A stretch of DNA of 64,000 nt, from the NCBI GenBank assembly GCA_019677205.1, contig JAAMXY010000937.1, forward strand, positions 1 to 64,000, in the 5' to 3' direction. The notes under the pieces are model-generated. The model was not told where the DNA came from, ran no database searches, and saw nothing but the letters and a program-made list of their open reading frames with translations. The DNA comes from Pinguiococcus pyrenoidosus. Lineage: Eukaryota > Sar > Pinguiophyceae > Pinguiochrysidales > Pinguiochrysidaceae. Position 1 is the stretch's first letter. Every line of letters starts with the position of its first letter. Both the position numbers and the translations under genes were made by a program. Below are positions 1 to 9,099 of this stretch, one piece after another.

Positions 1-634
1 GCGTGCGTCAAGTGTGCATCGCAGACCGTGCCCGCGTCGCCCTTCCCGCCCTGCTCTTGGATGCCGCCAAGTCTTCCGTTTCGCCCCACAATCGCGGAGA
101 GACTTAGAATCTACGTTGCTCGGATGCGCCTACTGTCCAACGGCTCGACTTTGGCTGCCCTCCCGATTTTGAAAGCGTTGTGAAGATCAAGATGGGCTTC
201 GACGAGAGGAACGGGGATCCGGTTAGCGCCTCGCCAGATGCGGCCACATACAGGATCATTGCTCACCCCGGCTATTCTGTTCGACCCTCCGCTCCATTTC
301 AGGACCCTTCGTCTTTTTCGAAGCTCTCTTCTGTATCAATTCGGTACTTTCCTCTGCGTGCTTGGTGGTCTGTTCCGTCGCAGTGTTGGTAGTTCCTGGC
401 AGGAACTTGGTGGTTCCCCCCGCGGACTTGATAGTGCTTTCCTCCGCGGACTCGGTAGTGCTTTCTTCCGCGGACTTGGTACTGTTTTCCTGCGGGTGTA
501 TCTGCTTCCTCCCGCCGCCGTCGCCGTCCCAAGGCCCTTACATCGCGAAGGCGAAGAGGTTGCTAAGCGCAACACACTGTGAACGGGGATCATGTGCACG
601 CCATGTCGTACCAGGCTCTTGGTCACTTCCGTCT
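1..634. other. Left edge, no confident gene
   Basis: No gene can be called here. The first ~105 bases are open in frame 3 on the plus strand and end in a stop near 105; this could be the last codons of a gene starting outside the window, but nothing in it is recognisable. A second plus frame is open to about 183. From 396 to 491 there is a short tandem repeat, listed separately. The minus-strand frames over the repeat are low-complexity, rich in Lys, Pro, Ser and Arg, and I do not call them. Confidence 0.4.
396..491. repeat. 24-bp tandem repeat
   Basis: Three clear 24-bp units (420-443, 444-467, 468-491) of the form CCGCGGACTTGGTAGTGCTT plus TCCT, preceded by one degenerate unit from about 396. 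The period is a multiple of three, so every frame through it gives an 8-residue repeat. Whether it is translated is unknown. Confidence 0.75.
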
Positions 635-1547
635 TCATCCTCCCTGCTGAAGCCGTCTCCTGCGTTGCGGCACGGAAATGCCTCGATAAGCATGCTGAGG
701 AGCTCTCCTGTGGGTCTTGAGAGGCAGTCCCGCCCTACCCTTTCCTTTTTCATCGCCACGAAGGCACGTCTCAATGATCTTGGGCACCGAGGCGCTCTCG
801 GCCTGCAGCCGTTTGGTCACGCGATCCCAATACCTCACCCCAAAGCACTTCTGCCGCACATGCTCTTGCATGTTGAAGGCCGGGAAGAGCACTTGCGGAT
901 ACCTCTTGATCTGCGAGGCGAACTCGATGAAGGACACCTTCCGAGACCCATCCACGTCGAGGTTGCGGAGCATGGCCTGCAGCCGGTGATCCAGCTCGTT
1001 CTTGCCATAGACAAACTTGATGAGGCTCTCCAATTCCGTAAGGTCCAACTCTCCAGACATGTCCTGCAGACGGCAGAGGGCGTGCGGTGAGAATCCCGGC
1101 GCTCCGTCTTGCTCGCCGGGCCAAACGACGCTACCGTGTCGAAGATGTCGAAGGCGTACTTGATCAGACCGTCGTAGCTGTAGCTGCAGTAGAAGTAGAG
1201 GCTGGAGATGAACTCTGGGAAGGTCAAGAGGCCGTCGGTGTCCTTGTCCATGGTCTTGAATGCGTACTCAGACAGGTGAGTCCTCTCCACGCGAAAGAAC
1301 GCGAAGAACTCCGACACCTGCTCGAGGCCTCCGTCAGAGAGGGGCTTGTCCTGGACCTTGACTTTTTGCACGCGAAGCGTACCGAGATGTGTCCGGAGCG
1401 ATCGAGGTCGATGAGGCAGAAAAGCTTGTAGAATCGGTGCACATCTCTTTTCGGGATCTTCAGCTGCCGGACCAGGCGCTCGAGGCGTCGGAAGTCCTCG
1501 TCCTCGAGGCTGAAGCGATTGCGCAGCTTCCCGTAGCAGAGGTCCAT
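635..1547 (-). CDS. Four-EF-hand calcium-binding protein, calcineurin-B-like
   Basis: Three exons on the minus strand: 1547-1383, 1317-1135 and 1063-635, with introns of 65 and 71 nt. Joining them restores complete EF-hand loops that neither frame shows alone. Loop 1 is DLDRSGHISVSE across intron 1. Loop 2 is DKDTDGLLTFPE. Loop 3 begins FDTDMSGELDLTE across intron 2. Loop 4 is DVDGSRKVSFIE. The model is 258 residues, longer than calcineurin B (about 170) because of about 80 residues after EF4; the last 40 of these look like read-through and another splice may occur near 750. Four loops in this arrangement suggest a Ca2+ sensor subunit such as calcineurin B or a neuronal-calcium-sensor relative. 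No N-terminal myristoylation glycine is seen. The start is the Met at 1547; the frame stays open upstream without recognisable content. Confidence 0.75.
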
Positions 1548-2094
1548 CACGATGTCGCGTCGAGATGACGCAAGCTCTGCTGCGTCAGAAGCAACTTGTC
1601 CGAGGGTGCCGATGGCCTTTCCTCTCGTCTCTTCTCGCTTTGCTCCGGTGGGGTGGGTCAGAGTCCGACTCAGAGCCTCCGTTCCCTTCGTCCTTCCCTC
1701 TTTCCCTTTCCCCTTTTTCGAACTTGTGTGTTCCCTTTTTTGTTTCCTTTTTTCACTTCGACTTCGACTTGACTTCTGCTTCCCTGGCAGATCGGCAGAT
1801 CTGAGATACGAGATTCGAAGATCCGAAAGCTGCGTGACAGATGGATATCGCCTGGCGCTTCGCTCATCAGACAGCTTGATTAAGTATAGAAGTTTCACTG
1901 TAGTCATTATTTATAAATTTCAACTCATGAATATAGAGCCTAAAATTATAATTTATTCTTTTTATCACAACGCCCCAAGAGATTGAAATGACAGGCGCGG
2001 GTGCTTCGGGCCTTCTGTCTGACAGCCACAGACCCTTTGGCTGCTCGGTTCTGATCGACGCCAGCCTCGGAATTGGCTGGACTGCACCGGAAGC
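1548..2094. promoter_or_regulatory. Divergent intergenic region with AT-rich island
   Basis: A 547-bp gap between the starts of the EF-hand gene (left, minus) and U2AF2 (right, plus). It holds a pyrimidine-rich stretch at about 1680-1760 and an AT-rich island at about 1879-1975, in sharp contrast to the GC-rich surroundings. It probably serves as a shared divergent promoter. An E2F-like TTTCCCGCGC lies just beyond it at 2203-2212, in U2AF2 intron 1. Confidence 0.5.
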
Positions 2095-4393
2095 ATGGCG
2101 GGCCGTGGGCGCGGGATGGTGATGCCCGCGTGGATGAAGCAAAGGATCGAGTCCGGGGATCTGGGACCGCCTCAGGTTGGATTCGCGCGCCGCTGACGCA
2201 GATTTCCCGCGCTTTTTCTCATTCGTCCATCTTTATGTCTCACAGCAAGATCCCGCGAAGGCAGAGCCGAGCCCATACGAGCGCGAAGGTAAGGGGAACT
2301 TGGCGATCAGCTCCGTTGACCGCGGCCTTCGGATCTTGAGTCTCGACATCGAAGGCGAAGTAATGCGTCTCTCGTTCCCTTACTGTAGTGGGACCTCCGC
2401 CTCCGCCGCCTGAAGCCGGCCATGACCGATATGATCCGGATCATGACCGCAATGGAGATAGCCGGGGATCGTACGACCGCGATCGTGACAGGGACCGCCA
2501 TCGCGAGCGCGACCGAGAGGAGCGGGAGCGCTACCGCGAGCGCGATCGCGACGGGGACAGAGACAGGGACTCGTACCGAGACTCGTATCGAGACTCGTAC
2601 CGCGATCGCCGGCCGCGATACGACCCGCGCGACCGCGATCGGGGCCGCGACCACGATCGCGGCCGCGATCGGGACCGTGGCCCGCGCGGAGGCTACGGCG
2701 GGTATGGGGACTACGGAGGCGGACGACCCCGGGATCGGGGGTACGATAGGAGGTGGGTATCGCGTGCGCGGAGCACTCGAAGCGCTAGCCTGGCAATCTA
2801 ATGAGGCGACAGGGGAGACCGCGATCGGATGGATAGGGGTCCGAGGTTTCGCCGCGGGCCTGCGGATGACGACGAGGTGAGTGGGACTCGAGCGGCAGCT
2901 TTGCTCCCTCAGTTCACGATTCCCGGTTTACGGTTGATGGTTTACGGTTCCTGGTTTGCGGATCCCGGTTTGCGGTTCCCGCTTTACGGAGAATGCATCA
3001 GTGGGCTTATGTGATTTGTGTGCTCCCACCAAAGCAGGAGGAACACGTGCCAGCCTTCATGCAGCGCCCCAGGAGGCGACTCTTCGACCTTGCCCCGGAA
3101 GGCGCGGTGGACGGGAAGGAGGCCGCTGAGCAAGCGCGAAAGCTCATGTCCGCAGGAGTCGTCAACCCCATCGGGCTGGCTGTGAATGTACGTCACGTGG
3201 GCAGTGGTCTTGTGGGCTGTGGAATGCCTCCTTGAGCACGGTCTAACGATGTGCCTGGAAATGTCGGACCGTGGAAACTTGGACAGTCGACCGCTGCGCC
3301 AGCGATTGGAGGGACTCACATCACAGCCAACATGGCGGCGAGTATGCAGCAAACCCGCCATGCACGCCGGCTCTACGTCGGCGGCATCCCCCAAGACACT
3401 CAGGATGACGAGCTTCGCGATTTCTTCGTGGACGTCATCTCCAGAGCGATCGGAGAGAGCTATCAAGGTAGCTCTGCGGATTCGGTGGTGAGCGTGTACA
3501 TCAACTTGGAACGGTCCTTCGCCTTCGTCGAGCTGCGAACGATTGAGATCACAGCGGCATGCATGTCCCTCGACGGCATCCAGTTCCGGGGGCACACGTT
3601 GAAGATCCGGCGGCCGAATGACTACAACCCGCAGCTGATCCCGCCCACGCTGGGCCCCATTCCGGAGCTCAATCTGGCGGCGCTCGGCATCGTCTCCACC
3701 ACCGTGCCCGACGGACCGAACAAGATCTTCATCGGTGGCCTCCCCTATCACTTGACAGAGGACCAGGTCAAGGAGCTGCTGAGCGCGTTTGGGCAGCTCA
3801 AGGCTTTCCACCTTGTTCGAGACTCGAACCCGCGGGAGGGCGGCGGCCAGTCACTCAGCAAGGGATACGCGTTCTGCGAGTACATGGACCCGAAAGTGTT
3901 GCCAGCGGCATGCGAGGGCCTCAATGGACTTCAGCTGGGCGACAAGACCTTGACGGTGAGGAGTGCGAACAGCCACCAGCCGTCGCAGGGGGCCGCGGCA
4001 ACGGGGGCCGCAGCCTTCGCACAGCAGATGGTGCAGGCAGGCCTCGCGCCGGATACGGTCATGGCACCCGCGTTCTCCAAGCCTCCGACCAAGGTGGTCG
4101 TTTTGAAGAATATTACGACGGTCGAGGAGCTATCAGATGACCAGGAATACGACGAGATTGTGCTCGACATCAAGGAGGAGTGCGAGAAACACGGAAGGAT
4201 CGGCAGCCTCAAGATCCCGCGACCAGGTTCAGCGTTCCCACAGAGTGCGGTGGGCAAGGTTTTCATCAAGTACGAAAGCGAAGCCGCGGCTGCTCTGGCC
4301 GCGACCAGTCTGCAGGGGCGCCGCTTCGCGGATCGGACGGTGGAAACGGACTACTATGATGTCGCCAAGTTTGACGCAGACCAGCTGGAATGA
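2095..4393 (+). CDS. U2AF2: Splicing factor U2AF large subunit (U2AF65)
   Basis: Six exons: 2095-2175, 2246-2288, 2389-2752, 2813-2876, 3038-3187 and 3287-4393, about 602 residues. The product binds the polypyrimidine tract and hands the 3' splice site to U2 snRNP. The N-terminus (MAGRGRG...) is followed by a proline run and an Arg/Asp-rich segment of DR, ER and SYRD repeats that replaces the classical RS domain. A linker leads to RRM1 (RRLYVGGIP, RNP1 FAFVEL), RRM2 (NKIFIGGLPYHLTEDQVKEL, KGYAFCEY) and the C-terminal UHM (EYDEIVLDIKEEC, KIPRPGS, GKVFIKYE), the order and spacing of U2AF65. The exon joins keep frame at every junction. Genes this full of introns require the factor. The 3' end converges on the LON-domain gene. 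Confidence 0.93.
2928..2990. repeat. Imperfect 14-bp repeat in U2AF2 intron 4
   Basis: About five imperfect units of TTCCCGGTTTACGG type lie within the 161-nt intron 2877-3037. They are T/G-rich and lack AG dinucleotides between 2928 and the acceptor region. Confidence 0.6.
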
Positions 4394-4550
4394 GAAGCGC
4401 GGATTCTGACGCCCCCAGAGATGCTTGTGGCCTGGGGATCAGGGACTAAGAGAGCATTCAGCGACAGCACAGCTATCCAATGAACTCAACACAAAATTGG
4501 TGTATCGGCCTGACTAGAAGCGATGAAACTGCAACGCAGCGAGCGGCGCA

Positions 4551-5633
4551 TCAGTCTCTAGGATCGAAACTCAAGGACAGGAGGGTGGCCTTTGCCGCCA
4601 GCAGCTTTTGCTTCTCCTCGAGCTCCTGCTTTATCCTTCGCAGGCGATCCTTGATATCTTGGCTTTGCAAAATCTCCGCCTGGACAAGACCTGCGTCCAC
4701 CGAGCCTGCCGCCAGGAAGGACAAGACGCGGAGGCGCTCCCCTTCCGACGCCCCGGACACTGGATACAGCAACTTGATAGCTTCCGACAGCCGCTCGTTG
4801 AGAGTGCTGTCCTCCGCACGCTTCGAATGCCCCCAGAGCTCGTCCTCCTCGGCATCGAGCGGGGGATCCGTCAGAGTCTGTCAGCAGGCACGAGATGACA
4901 GAGAGGAAGACAAGAGAGAAGGGAGACAGAGAGGCAGGTACGCAAGGTCAGTTCACGAGATGGACGCCAAAGCCTGCGAGCAGGACGCTTTCGTTTTGCG
5001 GGTAGGGGGTACCTTGGCCTTCCGCAAGCGTTCTTCGAAGGCCTCGCACTCTTCGGCCAGGCGCTTGACGTCCGCGGCGAGATCGCGAAGAGCAATGACC
5101 GGTTGGCTCTCCTCTGCCGTCTCTGCGCCGGCCGTGTTGTCAAAGAAGCCGGAGCTGGCGGACAGCTCGGCCAGCAGCATCTCCGAGTCTCGGTCGTCCG
5201 TGAACAGCTCCGCCGCCGCGATGAGATACGGCTCTTCTTTCACGATGCTCGTGAGCTTGGCTCGGTGAGTCGCAAGCAGGGTGACGCCGACTCCGACGTC
5301 CTTCCGCTCCCACTCCAGCACCTCGCACACCGTGAGCACTTGCGAGATTCCGGAGCGCAGCACCAGCGCGACCGCGATCTCGCCGCCTTGGCGTTGCAGC
5401 GCGTACTCGAAAAGCGCCAGAAAGCGCGCTTCGTACAGGTGGACGCGCTTCGTCTCGCCTGGCAGCACGCAGTCGCTCGCTGGGAAGGGCAGGATGGGCA
5501 GCTCCAGCTTGGCGCCGCTCATGGACATCTGCAGCGGCGCGCGCACTGCTCTTCGGTGGCCCCATCCCGTAGATCTCCGCGGTAGGAGTACCACGCTGAG
5601 CGCCGCCAGCGCCACACGCCACGCGAGCGTCAT
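4551..5633 (-). CDS. LON substrate-binding-domain protein with N-terminal targeting sequence
   Basis: Two exons, 5633-5013 and 4877-4551 (135-nt intron, phase 0), 315 residues. The core is a LON N-terminal domain: LPILPFPASDCVLPGETKRV, then HLYEARFLALFEYAL, as in plant and bacterial stand-alone LON-domain proteins. There is no AAA+ or protease domain, so it is not the full Lon protease. The N-terminus has a hydrophobic stretch (VALAALSVVLL) followed by an Arg/Ser-rich segment, which fits a signal peptide plus transit peptide, or a mitochondrial presequence. The C-terminal third is charged and helical (DIKDRLRRIKQELEEKQKL). The function of such proteins is poorly defined; regulation of organellar proteolysis is a guess. 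The start is the first Met, with GCGCGAAAAAA 20 bases upstream. Confidence 0.8.
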
Positions 5634-6483
5634 GCTAACCGCTTCCCAGAACGCGCGAAAAAAGCGCGGCAGAGAGGAGCGCAGGTGAGGCGTCTCTGTC
5701 GGCGCAACTGCGGCGTTCTGTCCTTTGCGAAGGAGTTGAGCTGAAGAAAACCGAAGTCCAACTTCACCAAAGGCGAAACTGAGTTTCTGGATGGCTTTAT
5801 CGTGACCATAGATACCTATTACAAGAAGATACGGTGGCCAAGTTGCACCCTAGTGACGCACTTGGGCAGTCCTCAGGCTTGGACTCGTGCAAAGCGTCTG
5901 CGTGCGTCGTTGACGCCATTGCCGTGCCGCCCAGTGGTGCGCTATGTGAGAGTCGTCGTCGAGGTGGGACGGATGGCCCTTCGTAGGGCCTGTGGCGTCC
6001 TCTGGTGCTCGTGGGAATCTCACGTCGGCACAGCGGCCTCGAGAAGATTCTCATGTTATGGAAGGTTGTTTCAGCATCCAGCTTCAGGAGCACCTTTGGG
6101 GAGGAGCCCCCTGGGTGGCCCGAACGAGGTTCCTCGTCCCGCAGATGCGATCAGATCCTTCTATGACTTTGTTGAGTTTGTTGAGTTTGTTGAGTTTGTT
6201 GAGTTTGTTGAATTGTCGTGTTCGGATAACATGAATACTGTAGTCCGAAGCTCTCTCCATGTTGGCCTCTCTTCCCAAATGGCTTTTCTTCATGCGGGTA
6301 GCTGAAAGTTTCATAGATTCTGTTTCTGAGCGCCCGGACATACCCTTCAACTTTGGAGGTTCGTAGCTAGCGATGGGTTGTAGTCTCTTTGGGAACTTCT
6401 GATATCAACGCTGCTGCTTCTTCTCCTTCGCGCACCGGGAGCATGCCGAAACGCGCACAAAATCATCTCGTCTGGTCCCGCGC
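5634..6483. other. Gene-free stretch upstream of the LON gene
   Basis: No family-like protein is seen on either strand. The stretch carries a 9-bp tandem repeat (6171-6215) and, next to the LON start, an E2F-like half-site GCGCGAAAA at 5653-5661. It separates the LON gene's 5' end from the 3' end of the carrier gene, both on the minus strand. Confidence 0.5.
6171..6215. repeat. 9-bp tandem repeat, five units
   Basis: Unit GTTGAGTTT repeated four times exactly, with a fifth degenerate unit GTTGAATTG. Open frames across it read VEF or NKL tripeptide repeats with no other coding evidence. Confidence 0.85.
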
Positions 6484-7688
6484 CTATTTCAACCCAAAGA
6501 TGCTACGATACAGACTGTTGACGTACTCGATCGTTAAGAGAATCGTCATGGCATGCGGTGCGCATCTGAAGTAGTAGGCACCAAAGCCGGTGTAGAAGGC
6601 CATCGGCCCCTCCTTTGTAAGAATCTTGCCCGCTGCGTCCAGAAGTCCCGTATATGGAAGCTCTCCGTTCGCATTCGGCTTCATATCCTGCAATCTTGAC
6701 TTCATGAGATCGAACGGCATACTGAACGCGGCGGCGGTGAATCCAGCGATGGCGCTGGAGGCCAGCTTCGTGGACAGGGATGGACGCTTCGGGTCCTTGT
6801 CTCCCGTGAAAGTCATGACCGTCTCCTTTGCCTGATCGTAGCACGCCATCATCCCCACGTTCATTGCCATGCCACGAAGAATGTTCGGCGCCAGGCCTGG
6901 CATCGGCGAGGGCGAGGGCGAGGTGAGCGCCACCAAGAACCAAGGAAGAGCGGAGAGCGGGGAGAGAGGAAGCGGCTGCGCTGTTCTTCACCTGCATAGA
7001 GCTTCCCGAATCCCTCCTCTGACGCCACCCGCACCAGTGCGTCAATGACGTTCTTGTAGTTCCGTCGAAACTGCTCCTCCTTCATGGAATCCGCTTGCAT
7101 GCGCACGAGCGCGACATCCTGCGGGCAGAAGGCATTGTGGATCTTCGTCAGCTGGAGGAGTCCGGGGGGCCATCGCCGACACCGCCGTGTCGCCGCTGCT
7201 CATCGGCGGCGCAACTCACCATCGGCGTCCCGATGCACACGGCAATGGCGCCGCTGCTCATGCCACTGATGGTCTTCATCCAAAAAGGCACGGCTCCTCC
7301 AGTCTGCTGCGACAGGGCATCGCTGAAGGTGCGGTGCAGGCCAATCCGCGCCGTGCCTGTCAACGCTGGTGAGAGGGCTGTGCTGGGTCGCCATCTACGC
7401 TGTCCTGCACGCACCGTAGATGGCCTGGCGCATCAGCGCGGCGCTGAGGCCGTTGTAGACGGACATGACGCCTTCGTTCGCCACCATGGTGGATAGAACT
7501 GTCACAAACGAAGGCGGTTTCTTCTCGGGGTGCAGCGTCTTGAAGAGCTGCAGGCGCACTTTCGCGAGGTCTATGGGGTGGATGATGCAGGACGCAAAAC
7601 AGGCCGCAGTGCCGCCGCAGACGAACGGCTGCAGCGCTCTGGCTACGGCCTTGTCTTTCACCACGGCTTGGTCCTGCACAGCCGCCAT
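6484..7688 (-). CDS. Mitochondrial carrier, oxoglutarate/malate or dicarboxylate type (SLC25)
   Basis: Four exons: 7688-7415, 7356-7220, 7118-6992 and 6896-6484 (introns 58, 101 and 95 nt), about 316 residues, the usual length for the family. Three tandem ~100-residue modules each carry a PxD/ExxK/R motif: HPIDLAKVRLQ, GTPMDVALVRMQ and MPFDLMKSRLQ. The restored module junction VALVRMQADSM and the stretch RRNYKNVIDALVRVASEEG closely follow mitochondrial 2-oxoglutarate/malate carriers (SLC25A11) and related uncoupling or dicarboxylate carriers. It should sit in the inner mitochondrial membrane as six helices and exchange dicarboxylates. The start is the first true ATG (7688). Confidence 0.9.
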
Positions 7689-8163
7689 CGTTCTCCACCA
7701 AAATACGCGCAAGCGGGCGCGTCAGCAGCACGGAGACGAGGACGGGAGAGAGGGCGCTCTGGGCTCCGGAACCGCAGCGTCGCCGGCGAAGACGGATCTG
7801 CGGCTGTAGCGATGCGAGGAAACGGTGGACCGCCCGAGAGAAAAAGGCGCCTGAACTGTTGCCGGGTGCGCATAAAATCTGGTCCACACGTGCGAACGTG
7901 TACACTGCGGCCCGGAAAGGTCACCGACCACATGATTCGCTGCCCGGAGTGAATGTTCGCGATATTGGTCGCTGGGAGTGACGCGGCAGAGTCTGAGCAA
8001 ATGGTCGTCCAAGATTCGGGACGCGAAAGCCGCTTAAGTGGGAGAAGGACGCACGAGCAAGGAATGATAAAATTCTGGCAGCGAATGACCAATCATGTGG
8101 ACAGCAGGGCGTAGATCGAGCACTCACACGCGACAGCTTGCTCCTCCCTTCGTTGCAGTTCGC

Positions 8164-8190
8164 CAGTTCACGAGTTCGCGAGTTCGCCAA
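8164..8190. repeat. 8-bp direct repeats (CGAGTTCG family)
   Basis: Successive CAGTTCAC, GAGTTCGC, GAGTTCGC units. A closely related run (GCAAGTTC) occurs at 18722-18750 in another divergent gap. Confidence 0.6.
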
Positions 8191-8408
8191 CCGCAACCGC
8201 GCGCGAATACGAAGCGCGAAGGGCGACGTGCGATATCGATCTTGTCACTTGGTGATCCGCGTATCGATCCTTTGCAACGGTTCACTGGAGAAAACGGCAA
8301 ATGATTGGTTGAATTAGGAATGGCAGCCAATCAAGAAGTCTGTGCTAGCATTGCAAACTCGATTCTTGTTATCCTGCACAAATACGGCCATTTCACACGT
8401 TCAGGGCT

Positions 8409-8464
8409 CCTGGAGCCTGGAAACCTGGAGCCTGGAGCCTGAGCCTGGAGCCTGGAGCCTGGAG
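8409..8464. repeat. CTGGAGCC tandem repeat
   Basis: About six copies of a 10-bp TGGAGCCTGG-type unit, followed at 8465-8486 by inverted GGGCTCC/GGAG elements able to fold back on them. Confidence 0.7.
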
Positions 8465-8650
8465 GGCTCCCGGAGGGAGGGCTCCAGCACGCTCTGTACG
8501 CCATTCCACCAGTGTACTGTATATACTGCATGACTGCATGACACTATAATACGGGAGCCTCTGATCCTGAATCTCTCCTGCGCTTCAGTTTGAATCCAAG
8601 GGGAGCAGGGAAAGGGAAAGCCCGCCGAGGAAGTGCCTTGAAAACCAAAG

Positions 8651-8660
8651 CAGCAGCAAT

Positions 8661-8721
<61 letters not shown>

Positions 8722-8732
8722 GCAGCAGCAGC

Positions 8733-8772
<40 letters not shown>

Positions 8773-8773
8773 G
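8651..8773. repeat. CAG/CAA trinucleotide microsatellite
   Basis: A 123-bp tract, first mainly CAG, then mainly CAA. It lies 330 bp upstream of the tectonic start. Reading frames through it are homopolymers (Ala/Thr, Gln or Leu) and are not supported as genes. Confidence 0.9.
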
Positions 8774-9099
8774 AAACCGCAAAAGCGCCACAGATCTCCC
8801 TTGCTGAGATATCAGCCTACGTCACGCGCAGGGTCCCATCGGACTTACTTTTGTGAGCATCTCCTGGTCCAGCAATAATAGTAGCGTAGTAGTCTGAGAG
8901 ATCTGCATCATGGCTTCTGCTCCAGAACGCCAGAGCAATCTTCTCCGCATCGATACTCCAGTACCTCTGCGCCCCATTTCATGGCGCTAAAGCTGTCTCG
9001 ATTCTTGACCAAGCTTCGCAGCGCGGTAGCTGCAATCATCGCAGCGCGGTAGCTGCAATCATTGGGCGGAGGCGCGGGATTACGGTCCCAGAGGAGAGA

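Larger units (their letters stand above)
7689..9099. other. Divergent intergenic region with simple repeats
   Basis: A 1.4-kb gap between the carrier (minus) and tectonic (plus) starts. It contains an 8-bp-type repeat (8164-8190), a CTGGAGCC-type repeat (8409-8464), a TATA-like GTATATAC near 8518 and a long CAG/CAA tract (8651-8773). A perfect short duplication (GCAGCGCGGTAGCTGCAATC at 9016-9060, two copies) sits close to the tectonic start. No family-like protein was found; open frames are repeat-driven. Confidence 0.5.

Noticed and set aside
2307-2880. Alternative long frames across the U2AF2 RD region
   Set aside because: Low-complexity shadows of the Arg/Asp repeats; only one frame links to the RRMs.
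8585-8856. Poly-Leu or poly-Ala/Thr open frames
   Set aside because: They come wholly from the CAG/CAA microsatellite; no flanking conserved sequence.
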